Positions 50,564 through 61,254 of a DNA stretch of 64,000 nucleotides are shown piece after piece; position 1 is the stretch's first letter; each line of letters begins with the position of its first letter. The translations under genes were made by a program, and so were the position numbers. The stretch covers positions 7,874,001 to 7,938,000 of the forward strand of contig NC_092329.1 of NCBI RefSeq assembly GCF_036785885.1, given 5' to 3'. This DNA is from Coffea arabica (Eukaryota; Streptophyta; Magnoliopsida; Gentianales; Rubiaceae). Under the pieces are notes generated by a model. The model did no database searches and was not told the DNA's origin. It saw only the letters and a list, made by a program, of their open reading frames with translations.

Positions 50564-51503
50564 GATACGCAAGATTATCTTTACAAAATAGAGGCAACTG
50601 CCCCAGTCTCATCATGTGCCCTCATTTTCAGCCACACGGGGAAAGAGTCTCCCCCACACTATATTTCTAACCAAGTTAACAGCTAATTGTGCCATATCAT
50701 GTTGCCTGATCTATACACAAAAGTGAAAGAATAATGATAAAACATCTCTTATTAGGTGTCCTTTGTTTAAGTTTGTTAGGAAAATTTTATGGGAAACATA
50801 ATTTCAGTACGATAACGTAAAGTAACGTTAACTCGTAAAGTAACGCTAGAGTTAGAGTTTGTTATAAAATCCTATCCAAAACTTACGTTATTTTGGTGGC
50901 CTATAAAGAGTGGTCTTTTCTAATTTTACATGTGCTGACTTAGCAAACTCGCTGAATTGAATTTTCCTAATTGCTTTCTTCTATTTTTCTTCTCTTCTAC
51001 TCCTTGGTATCACTCTGTTCTTGATCCCTCTGGGAAACAGGGAAGATTTGTTTTATCTTGGGGAAATGTTTTATCTTGTTTTATCTTGAAGAAATTATTT
51101 TATGTTGGGGAAATGTTTTTTCTTGAGGAAATATTTTCATACATCGAAATAGTTTCTTTTGGACACTACCCAGTAGCACGACTCAAATATTGTTAGCATT
51201 TTCGTTTCAGTTATTCCTACCGTTGTTGAAGAGTCCTGCCCCTTCTCCCTTTGCCCTTACAATCTGTCCGTGTTATTTTGGAACTACTTTATGTTCGAAG
51301 AGTAGCAACCATAACTAGTTTATGTTCAAACAAGAAGCAAATCTGAACATTTCACCAGTTTCTTTCGACACGACCGTAATCGACAAACTGTTCGTGCAAG
51401 GAGCAGGGATGATGAATCAAATTTTTAGAGTTTGACGGTGGATCAATATTTCTATATAGTATATGCATATAGAGTTTATTTGGTTTTTTGTCAATACCAG
51501 AAC
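50564..51503. promoter_or_regulatory. Upstream region of the first BXL gene
   Basis: Two TATA-like candidates exist: CTATAAAGAG near 50901-50910, which would imply a leader of about 570 bases possibly containing an intron, and TTCTATATAGTATATG near 51450-51465, which would leave only a few tens of bases before the ATG. A run of imperfect repeats of TTTTATCTTG and GGGGAAATGTTTT occurs at about 51050-51140. I cannot choose between the two starts from sequence. Confidence 0.3.
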
Positions 51504-54500
51504 ATGAAAGTTGGCAGATATCTTTTCTTCATCCAAACAATATTAATCTCATCACTTTCATTCTTCCTTAGTAGAACTGAATCAACTCAGGCACCGTTAT
51601 TTTCTTGTGACTCATCCAACCCACTAACAAAATCCTACCCATTTTGCAATACCACCTTAGCCGTCAACGAAAGAGTTGAGGACCTCGTTTCACGTCTAAC
51701 GTTGGATGAAAAGATCGAACAACTGGAAAACTCGGCACCGGCGATCCCACGTCTCAATATCTCCGCCTATCAATGGTGGTCTGAAGGGTTACATGGAATA
51801 TCTAGGCATGGAAAAGGGATTAGATTTAATGGCACAATTGCTGCTGCCACCATGTTTCCTCAAGTCATTCTTGCTGCTGCTTCATTTGATACTCACCTCT
51901 GGTATCGCATGGGTCAGGTACTGTAATTCCATTTTGAAAATACAAGAATTGGTTTTCCTTGTATATGAATCTTCAACGTTGATGCTAGAGAATGCAAATT
52001 GAGATTTAAGAAACTTTTTGTTCACCAGCCTTGATAATCTACTATAACATTTTTCTTTTTTTGAAGAATTTATTTTTTATATTGGATATTAGCAATATGG
52101 CTTCTAATTATCAAGGTTACCAATTAGTGAGGCGGTATCGTGTTACTATATTTCGTATGCACATTTTACAGCTAGCTCTAGATAAGAATGTAACATAAGA
52201 GGGCATGATCTCTTTCCGAAAGATCAGATTTTTTTGGGTTTTAGAACTTACCGTTGCATCATAATTGGCTTAATTGCAGTTCTGCAGTATTTGATTTGTG
52301 ATGCTTTTAAACAATGTTTAGGCTATTGGAAGAGAAGCTAGAGCATTTTACAATGAGGGTCAAGGAACGGGAATGACATATTGGGCACCAAACATAAACA
52401 TATTCAGGGATCCCAGGTGGGGAAGAGGACAGGAGACGCCAGGGGAAGATCCGCTGTTGGCAAGCAACTATGCAGTGTCATATGTAAGGGGAATTCAGGG
52501 AGATAGTTTTGAAGGCGGGCAACTCAAGGATGGGCACCTTCAAGCCTCAGCTTGCTGCAAGCACTTCACAGCCTATGATTTGGATAACTGGAATGGTGTT
52601 AATCGTTATATCTTTGATGCTAATGTGAGTTTCAACCAAATTTACTTATCTCAATAGATTTTCTTATGTTTTAGTTACTTCTCTCTTTGCTTCTGTCTTT
52701 GTGATAGGTAAGTATATTGAATTCTTTTGAAGGATTAGAAGTAGAATTATTCAGGTCATATTTGTGTGGTAGATTTTGAGTCAGCTGGAGCATTTAAACT
52801 TTAGACGACAAAGATTCCTGATTACTATGTGGTGGGTTTTTTAGGTGACCGAGCAAGATTTGGCAGATACATACCAACCACCATTCAAGAGCTGCATAGA
52901 AAAAGGGCAAGCTAGTGGCGTAATGTGTGCTTATAATCGCATCAACGGTGTCCCAAACTGTGCTGATTACAGCCTCTTGATTAAGACGGTGCGCGAACAA
53001 TGGGGTTTTCAAGGGTGAATAATTGAGTGAAAACAAATGAATGCCGCCATTATCTTTGCTTGTTTTTTGTCATGTAATTTGTGATTGGTAATTACAATCC
53101 AGAACAACATGGTAATTACAGGCAATCTTGGTTTGTTGCTACTCAGGTATATAGCTTCAGACTGTGATGCAGTTGCTGTCATGCATGATAATCAAGGATA
53201 TGCCAAATTACCAGAAGATGCAGTGGCAGATGTTCTCAAAGCTGGTTAGTCAGCTTTTATATTTTCTTTGTTGCTATAACTTTATCCATGCCTCAAGTGC
53301 TTGCTTTTCTCTTTAAATTTTATATCCATTCCATTATCCCATGCCTAACTGCTTAAGGTAAAATATTGCATATGGTTTAAGCTTTTAAGCATGGACCTAA
53401 AATACTTTCTGAAACTAGTCTCCAGAGTTGGGACCATTACCTGTTGCTTCCAGTAGAATAATGTCCCTCAAAAGCCTACTTATAGGAAGACCTTTTAATC
53501 ATCTCATTATTACTACCATATGATACAATGATTATGACAAGTAGAATAATTTTCTTTTAGCATGCGAAAAACTTCAAAACAGATACACTGGTTTTGTTCA
53601 TTTTACTAGATAAGTTCAAATTTTAACAGATTTAGTCGGCTCATTATACTTTTTCTTTTTGAAACACAAACCTTCACAGGCATGGATGTTGATTGTGGTT
53701 CATACTTGCTGAAATACAGTAAAAGTGCCATTGAACAGAAGAAACTTCCTGAATCTGAAATAGACAGAGCCCTTCGAAACTTGTTTTCCATCAGAATGAG
53801 GTTAGGATTATTCGATGGCAGCCCAAGAAATCTCAAATTTGGAAACATTGGTCCAGAACAGGTCTGCACCCAAGAGCATCAGGACCTTGCGCTGGAAATT
53901 GCTAGAGACGGTATTGTTCTTCTAAAGAACTCAAATAGCCTCCTTCCTCTTCCAAAGGACAAAACCATCTCCCTTGCTATTGTCGGCCCCAATGCCAACA
54001 CTTCACAAACACTTCTAGGCAACTACGAAGGCCTGCCTTGCAAAAACATTACAATTTTCCAAGCAATTCAGAGCTACCTGGAAAGTGCAGTTTACCATCA
54101 GGGGTGTGATGCTGTAAACTGTACTTCGGTTGCACTCAATGAAGCACTTGATGCAGCAAAAGATGCAGATTATGTTATTTTAGTTATGGGATTAGACCAA
54201 ACCCAGGAAAGGGAGAAATATGATCGAATGGAGTTGATGCTCCCTGGGAAGCAGGAGAGTCTCGTGGAAAGTATCGCATTGGCTGCAAAGAAACCTATTA
54301 TTCTGGTGGTACTATGTGGCGGTCCAGTAGATATATCCTTTGCCAAAGATGACCCAAAAATCGGAAGCATCCTATGGGCTGGTTATCCAGGAGAAGCTGG
54401 AGGAACAGCAGTTGCAGAAATCATTTTTGGCGATCACAACCCAGGTAAAATTTAGGGTGAATTTTGTGAATCTATAGGCACACTTCCTAATTCTGCTAGC

Positions 54501-55179
54501 TGCACTTGAACAACATACTTTCTCTTTACCCTTTCCATTGTATAGAACAGTTTGATTAGATGGACTTAAAAAAAGTTTTAATGCTGCAGGAGGTAGATTA
54601 CCAGTGACATGGTATCCAAAAGATTTCGTCCAAGTCCCAATGACAGACATGAGGATGCGATCAGAACTTGCTACAGGCTATCCTGGACGCACATACAAAT
54701 TCTACAACGGCGTAAAAGTTTTTGAATTTGGCTATGGCCTTGGCTATTCTAATTTTTCCTATGAGTTTGTTCATGTCACCTTTAAGAAGCTCTACTTAAA
54801 CCAGTTATTACCTGCTAAGGCGCTGAAATTCACTGGTCCCCATCGGTATCTGTCCATTTCAGAATTAAACAATGAACACTGCGATAGCATAGAGTTCTCA
54901 GCAAAAGTTGCTGTGAAAAATCTTGGGGAAATGTCCAGTAAGCATCCAGTGCTATTATTTGTAAGGCAAGCCAAGCTAAGCTATGGGAGTCCTCAGAAGC
55001 AGTTGATTGGGTTTCAGAGTATTACATTAGGTGCAGGGGAGAGGGCTGAAGTTGACTTTGTTTTGAAGCCTTGTGAGCATCTGAGCAAAGCCAACAGAGA
55101 TGGCTTTATGGTGATTGAAGAAGGATCTTATTACTTGATTGTGGGGGACAAGGAGCATCACATTACTGTGGAATTATGA
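51504..55179 (+). CDS. BXL7: GH3 beta-xylosidase/alpha-arabinofuranosidase, tandem copy 1
   Basis: This is a secreted cell-wall glycosidase of family GH3, expected to release xylose or arabinose from xylan side chains and oligosaccharides. Six exons (51504-51917, 52322-52624, 52845-53014, 53147-53244, 53680-54444 and 54590-55179) give 779 residues with all borders GT-AG. An N-terminal hydrophobic signal (about residues 1-27) precedes the mature start near [10 protein letters not shown]. The N-terminal barrel carries [44 protein letters not shown] and [12 protein letters not shown]. The SDCDAV motif holds the likely catalytic nucleophile, Asp301. Exon 5 is the second sandwich domain, and exon 6 ends with a fibronectin III-like domain (ISFSPD is absent; the block [20 protein letters not shown] is typical). 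The ATG at 51504 is chosen because the frame's earlier start is TTG and copies 2 and 3 begin the same way. Several N-x-S/T sites suggest N-glycosylation. Confidence 0.95.
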
Positions 55180-55949
55180 CATTGGTAATTTTTTCAAGAT
55201 TCAAGATTTTGCTCCCTTTACTTGTACTAAGAAAATGCGCCTGCCCAAATCGGCAACTAGCTTCTCAAATAATTATATTTGACTTTATTTTATACATGTA
55301 TAACACTAATAATAAATTTATCAAAAAATTTGACGCGAGATAAAGCTTAGAAATCGTTTTAATCTTGTTAATCCATTTCTTTATATTTGGTATTACACAA
55401 AATTTAAATAAATTATCATTATTTTTTCTATAAACTACATGCCATAACCAAAAAAAAAAAAAAAGTAATCTAACATAACAAAATTATCATTTAACCACAA
55501 AACATTAACGAGAAGAATTATATTATTTTATCGTAAGAAAATATCATATTATCAATTTTATATTACATACACATAATTATATCATATTATGTACTTTATA
55601 TTATATAAAATTAAAAATTTAAGCGTCCCATTTAAAAGAGCGGGTAACAAAACTCCATCTGCCCTCTCCCCAGCACAGCTCCCATTGCATCCCTAGCAAT
55701 TCGCCTTACATTTTCTCCTATCCCATCGAACTCTCATGGGTACCCGCTCCCATTGTATCCTTAGCAATTTTTTCATACAGCCCAACAAATAGCTGAATTT
55801 TGTGAAAGGCCCAACAATAGCTGATTCTATGTTGGATCCATTGTCACCACCTTGGGCTCCCTAGAATTGGGACCAACAATAGCTATTTTTGTGGAAGGCC
55901 CAGCAATAGCTGATTAGAATCACAATTATGAATAATTTTTTTGGGACTC

Positions 55950-56110
55950 TATTTGGATAGAAGATTATTTGAAATAATTTTATGAAAAAAATATTGTAGC
56001 ACTTTTTTGATATGGTGTATGTGAGATAAAAAAAATGATTGAAAAATGTGTTGATGATGCAAGCAAGCCTATGTATGAAAATAAGGTGTAAATAATGTGT
56101 AATCCAAACA
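55950..56110 (+). mobile_element. hAT-like MITE, best-preserved copy
   Basis: The left end is TATTTGGATAGAAGATTATT. The right end, in reverse complement, is TGTTTGGATTACACATTAT, so the terminal TTTGGAT is inverted at the two ends. The interior has TATTGTAGCACTTTTTTGATA, GTGTATGTGAGATAAAA, GATTGAAAAATGTGTTG and ATGATGCAAGCAAG. No coding capacity. Confidence 0.6.
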
Positions 56111-56646
56111 ACCAAATAAATTCACTAGTGCAGGCACATTGTACCATAATAATATAAATATAAGTGCTTTTCACAAGAATTTGGTCTAATAGTATTTTAT
56201 ATTTGAGCTTTTTTTTTTTCTTTTTTCTTTTCCCTTCACTTTCTTGTAACTTATTGCCTTTTGTGTATAAGAACGGAGCCCATAAATTAGCACGTGCATT
56301 TCCCCAAAAAAACATCTTTTTAAATAGCAACAGAAAAGGACTTTCCATCTTATTTTTACAAGAAAATCTCATTATTGATCTAACAACATTATTGTTTCCT
56401 TTTTCAGACAACACAGTTGTCCAATAATACAATATTTAAAGCAACTCACGATTTTTACTGGTTTCAATCTACACCCATAACACTTTAAATATTGCATTTT
56501 GCATTCTGAAATTGTTTTGCTATAACTTTGACCCTCAAAAAAAAAAAAAAGAACCTCGAAGTATCAACCATGTCACAAATACAAGGTGCAATCTGAAAAC
56601 TGGTGAAAATGTTAGGGCTGTTGTTTAATTGTACCAACCAATACCT

Positions 56647-56664
56647 CCCCCCCCCCCCCCCCCC
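56647..56664. repeat. 18-base C homopolymer
   Basis: An uninterrupted C run. Similar runs of 15-18 C occur near 10203-10217 and 13589-13603. These lengths are prone to error. Confidence 0.9.
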
Positions 56665-56930
56665 TCTCCTCTTCATCAAATAAATGGAGTAAAAACTTGG
56701 TAAGAATGAAATGAGCACAATTAGATCATTTGAAACAACTCGATTTGGGGGGTTAAAACTAAGCTTCTTGAGCCAAAAACTACTGAATTAGTCATAAACT
56801 AATTACGTTATATCTCTCACAAAGCTAAGCAACTAATCCAAGATATTTCTTCCCTAATTTCCTTTTCCCCTCTCCTCCCTGCTCCAATCCATTTAAACTG
56901 ATTAACAGTGCCATTTGCTCTATAATTCTG

Positions 56931-56938
56931 TATAAATA
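56931..56938 (+). promoter_or_regulatory. TATA box of BXL copy 2
   Basis: TATAAATA lies 77 bases before the ATG at 57015, implying a leader of about 45-50 bases. This is a clean consensus match at the right distance. Confidence 0.7.
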
Positions 56939-57014
56939 CAACTAGTTTCATTCCACGTTCAACCAGCACATTTTCGCAGCTTTTTCTCTTCCACGAAATC
57001 GACTTAGCCAGAAG

Positions 57015-60000
57015 ATGAGAATTCTTGAAATCAAAATCATATTTATCTCATCTGTGATACTGGTTACTGCCATCGAATCATTTCAGCCTCCATATTCTTG
57101 TGACTCAACTAATCCGCTTGCACAATCCTTCCCATTTTGTAACACCACCTTAGCCGTCGACCAGAGGGTCCAGGATCTTGTTTCACGTTTGACATTAGAT
57201 GAAAAAATCTCACAACTAGTAGACTCTGCACCAGCCATCCCAAGGCTCAATATCTCAGCCTTTGAATGGTGGTCAGAAGCGTTGCATGGTATTTCTGAGT
57301 CTGGAAAAGGCATCCTGTTCAACGGCACCCTTACTGCTGCTACCGTATTTCCCCAAGTCATCCTTACTGCCGCTTCATTTGATGCTTATCTTTGGTATAA
57401 TATCAGTCAGGTAATTCCAGTTTCATAGACTAAATGTTCTGAAACATTTTTGCCTGTTATGCAGTATTTATTTTAAAGTAAAAAAGTTCTGAAACACAAA
57501 ACGTTAGACTTCCCTTGCTTAAATATTTATGTACTAGAAATACTTTAGTATTACATGCATTGCTTCCAGTTACCATCTTTCATATATATTTTATGAATTA
57601 ATTAGCATTTCAGCTCCAAATAAGTTGTAAATCTTCATATAGTTTTCTTATTTTTCTTCGTATACTTCTCTGCAGTACAGTGTAAAAAGTATTTCAATCA
57701 ATAGTCATTTAATATCTGTGTTTTTTTTTTTTTGGGTATGGGGTCATGTCTTTATGATCTTTGATGATTGACGCATTGTTTAGGCAATAGGGAAAGAGGG
57801 CAGGGCATTTTACAATGAAGGTCAAGCGCTTGGAGTGACATTTTGGGCACCAAACATAAACATATTCAGGGATCCCAGGTGGGGAAGAGGTCAGGAAACA
57901 CCCGGGGAAGATCCCTCTGTTGCAGAGAGTTATGCAGTTTCATATGTCAGGGGAATTCAGGGAGATAGTTTTGATGGAGGGCAGCTCAAAGATGGGCACC
58001 TTCAAGTCTCAGCATGCTGCAAGCACTTTACTGCCTATGATTTGGACAACTGGGATGGAGTCACTCGATTTGTCTTCAATGCTAATGCAAGTAACCAAAC
58101 AATTTCAGTTTACAGCTTCAATAAGTTCTTCAATTTTTGTTTTTTTTTCCCGTGAAATTTTTTTTGATATTTCGATTATTGTTCCTTGGCGCGCCAAAAA
58201 GTAGTCTTTTTTAGTATACAAGTTAAAGGTTGCAAGGCAATCTGATGGATTACATCCATAATTTTCCTTTGTTCCAAATGGGGGTTTGTTTCAGGTTACT
58301 GAACAGGATTTGGCGGATACGTACGAGCCACCATTCAAGAGCTGCATACGACAAGGGCAAGCTACTGGTCTAATGTGTGCCTACAATCTCCTGAATGGCG
58401 TCCCAAACTGTGCTGATTACAATTTGTTAACTGAGACCGTTCGTGGAGAATGGGGATTTAAAGGGTGCAAAATTTAAGAATCATTAAATTGCCAACAGTA
58501 GGACCATTTATGCTATGTGCCAGTTGTGATTGATCTTTGTCTGATGTTGATCAGGTATATAGCTTCAGACTGTGATGCAGTCGCAGTTATTCATGATGAT
58601 CAAGGATATGCTAAATTACCAGAAGATGCAGTTGCAGACGTACTCAAAGCCGGTTAGTTGGCTGTTTCTTTATTACAAGTTACAACAACGTTAATACAAG
58701 TGGTCAACTGAATGATGGCATTGTTGGTCGGATATTAGCATCTACAATTGAATATACGCTTGAAATTTGAGATGCAAAACACTACTAATAACAGAAAACT
58801 TGAAGATCTCGCACATTAGTATGCTTTTCATTACTGCATGAATGCCGGGCAGTGTAAATTTATTTGGTTGGACAACATACACTTGTTTCTTAATTGAAAC
58901 ATGAAACTTCGCAGGCATGGATGTCGATTGTGGCTCATTCTTGATGAATTATACTGGCAGAGCCATTCAACAGAAGAAACTTTCTGAATCTGACTTAGAC
59001 AGAGCCCTTCACAACCTATTCTCTATTCGAATGAGGTTAGGACTGTTCAATGGTGACCCAACAAGGCTTGAATACGGGAACATTGGTCCAGAGCAGGTCT
59101 GCAGCCAAGAGCATCAAGATCTAGCCCTTGAAGCTGCTAGAGATGGCATTGTGCTTCTAAAGAACTCATATAACCTCCTCCCCCTACCTAAGGCAGAAAC
59201 AGTCTCCCTTGCTGTAATCGGGCCCAATGCCAATACTTCAGAGACCTTTGTCGGAAATTATCATGGCCTTCCTTGCAAGAACATTACAATTTTCCAAGCA
59301 CTTGGGAGCTACACCAAAAATGCAGTTTATAGTCAGGGGTGTGATGGTGTAAACTGTACTTCACCTGCAACTGTCGAAGCATTTGGTGTTGCACAAGAGG
59401 CAGATTATGTTGTTTTAGTTATGGGATTGGACCAATCCCAGGAAAGAGAGGAGCTTGATCGAACAGAGCTTGTGCTCCCTGGGCAGCAGGAAATTCTCAT
59501 AAAGAACATTACACTACATGCTAAGAATCCAGTAATACTAGTGTTACTTTCTGGTGGTCCAGTTGATATTTCCTTTGCCAGAGATGATCCAAGAATTGGA
59601 AGCATCTTATGGGCAGGTTATCCTGGAGAAGCTGGAGGTATTGCTTTAGCACAAATCATTTTTGGCGACCACAATCCAGGTAATGCTTAAGACAACAGTG
59701 GTGCCTCTGTAACAAAAATTCCTACTTGGATATAATTACATTACATCACATACTTTATTGCGTCAACGATAAGGGGACAAATCCAAAAATTTGACAGATT
59801 TCTAATTTACAATGCAGGAGGTAGATTACCAGTAACTTGGTATCCAGAAGATTTTATTAAAGTTCCAATGACAGACATGAGGATGCGATCTGAACCTTCA
59901 ACAGGCTATCCAGGACGCACCTACAGATTTTACACCGGCCCAAAAGTGTATGAATTTGGCGACGGCCTTAGCTACTCCAATTACACTCACGAATTTGTTC

Positions 60001-60410
60001 ATGTCACCCCAGATAAGATCTACATAAACAAGTTATTACGACCTGCTAAGGCCATCAAAAGATCAGCCACCGATCGTTATGCATTAGTTTCTGAACTGGG
60101 AAAAGAATTATGTGAGAGCAAAAAGTTCTCAACTAAAATAGCAGTTGAAAATCATGGAAATTTACCTGGCAAGCATCCAGTACTATTATTTGTCAAACAG
60201 GCCAACCTCACAATTGGGAGCCCTCAGAAGCAGCTGATAGCATTCCGAAGTGTGAGATTAGAGGCAGGAGAAAGAGCTCACATTGACTTTGTTCTGAACC
60301 CTTGTCAGCACCTAAGCAGAGCTAACAAAGATGGTTTATTGGTGATTGAAGAAGGATATTACCACCTGATTCTGGAAGATAAGGAGTATCCCATTAATGT
60401 GGTATTGTGA
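57015..60410 (+). CDS. BXL7: GH3 beta-xylosidase/alpha-arabinofuranosidase, tandem copy 2
   Basis: Six exons (57015-57410, 57784-58086, 58295-58464, 58555-58652, 58915-59679 and 59818-60410) encode 774 residues. Exons 2 to 5 are identical in length and phase to copy 1. A hydrophobic signal peptide spans about residues 1-22, with the mature protein starting near [11 protein letters not shown]. It carries the GH3 set [46 protein letters not shown] and SDCDAV (likely nucleophile Asp295), then the second domain and the C-terminal fibronectin III-like domain. In exon 4 it differs from copy 1 at only 2 of 33 residues, so the two are close paralogues. Its second intron has a GC donor where copies 1 and 3 have GT. 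Expected location is the apoplast. Substrate preference among xylosides and arabinosides cannot be read from sequence. Confidence 0.95.
58087..58092 (+). other. GC-AG intron donor in BXL copy 2
   Basis: The exon ends ...GCTAAT and the intron begins GCAAGT. At the same junction copy 1 has GCTAAT|GTGAGT and copy 3 has GCTCGC|GTAAGT. The next GT is four bases further on and would shift the frame. The comparison points to a T-to-C change of the second intron base in copy 2. Confidence 0.85.
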
Positions 60411-61157
60411 CAGTTGGAATTCTATGCCAAATTGCTGCTGAGAATAAGGTGCATTGACATAGATTACCGAAAATCTGCTGCCAATAATGGTTTGAGCAAT
60501 TCTCCTGTCTAGATGGCAGTTGCACATGTGCATTAATTTTTTTTCCTTGTTCCACTAATGGCTGAGCTTTTGGTACTATTTGAAAGAAATCTGTTTCAGC
60601 AATTTGGATAAACATGCGGATTTGCCTTCAAAATTGGGCTTTCTGTTTTTTGGTAATTGCTTTCCTGGTTGTTCTGATCTTGCTTTTACAACAAAACCTG
60701 TATTAGCTTGCACTCAAAACAGGTCATGTACATCCTTTAATTGGACACAATTTCCATTCTTTGAAGAGCCTATAACCATATAAATTTATCAACAAACTAA
60801 TTCTCATACGTCTGAACATGTACTTCGTTCACACTGGAAAGAAGAAAGTACTTAGACTAATGCATGGTGTAGATTTTCTTAATCCAAATATTAAAGAACA
60901 AGAGTCAATCCCTGAGTAAATCAGTCAAATTAAATTCCCACCTGGAAAACAAAGTCAAAGTAGCAGTTGAACTTTATCTTTCCTTTATAGATCTAGATTA
61001 ATTTACCCATTCAATCCCACAAAAAAAAAAGTGCTAAATGAACAAAATATCGATGGTTGTAAGTTGTTGCGTGCTTCAAGAAGGGCAACTAAGTCATTCA
61101 CTCTCAAGACATTGAATAATCAGAACAAAAATCTTAAAGTTCCCTTCTTTATGGCTT
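60411..61157. other. Spacer between BXL copies 2 and 3
   Basis: The 3' UTR of copy 2 is followed by a short AT-rich region. No repeat or gene is recognised. Short frames at 60580-60783 and 61031-61252 look like chance; the latter overlaps the promoter and leader of copy 3. Confidence 0.6.
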
Positions 61158-61164
61158 TATATAA
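61158..61164 (+). promoter_or_regulatory. TATA box of BXL copy 3
   Basis: TATATAA within GCTTTATATAAGGC lies 91 bases before the ATG at 61255, predicting a leader of about 60 bases. Confidence 0.65.
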
Positions 61165-61254
61165 GGCATTCCTTTCCTCGTCTCTCACTTCCCTGCTTTA
61201 CCATCTCTTACCAGCTTTAGCTCATCTCTTTTCATTTCTACCATTAATCTGACA

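Larger units (their letters stand above)
55180..56930. other. Spacer between BXL copies 1 and 2
   Basis: It contains the 3' UTR of copy 1, an AT-rich stretch, a small internal duplication with two versions of CCCATTGCATCC/CCCATTGTATCC around 55680-55760 and repeated CCCAACAATAGCTGA words at 55810-55915. A MITE lies at 55950-56110 and an 18-base C run at 56647-56664. The promoter of copy 2 is at the right edge. No gene. Confidence 0.6.

Noticed and set aside
51432..51503. Upstream extension of BXL copy 1
   Set aside because: The frame opens with TTG. The ATG at 51504 gives a signal peptide aligned with copies 2 and 3.
58091..58092. GT donor four bases after the GC donor in BXL copy 2
   Set aside because: It would insert four bases and break the frame conserved among the three paralogues.
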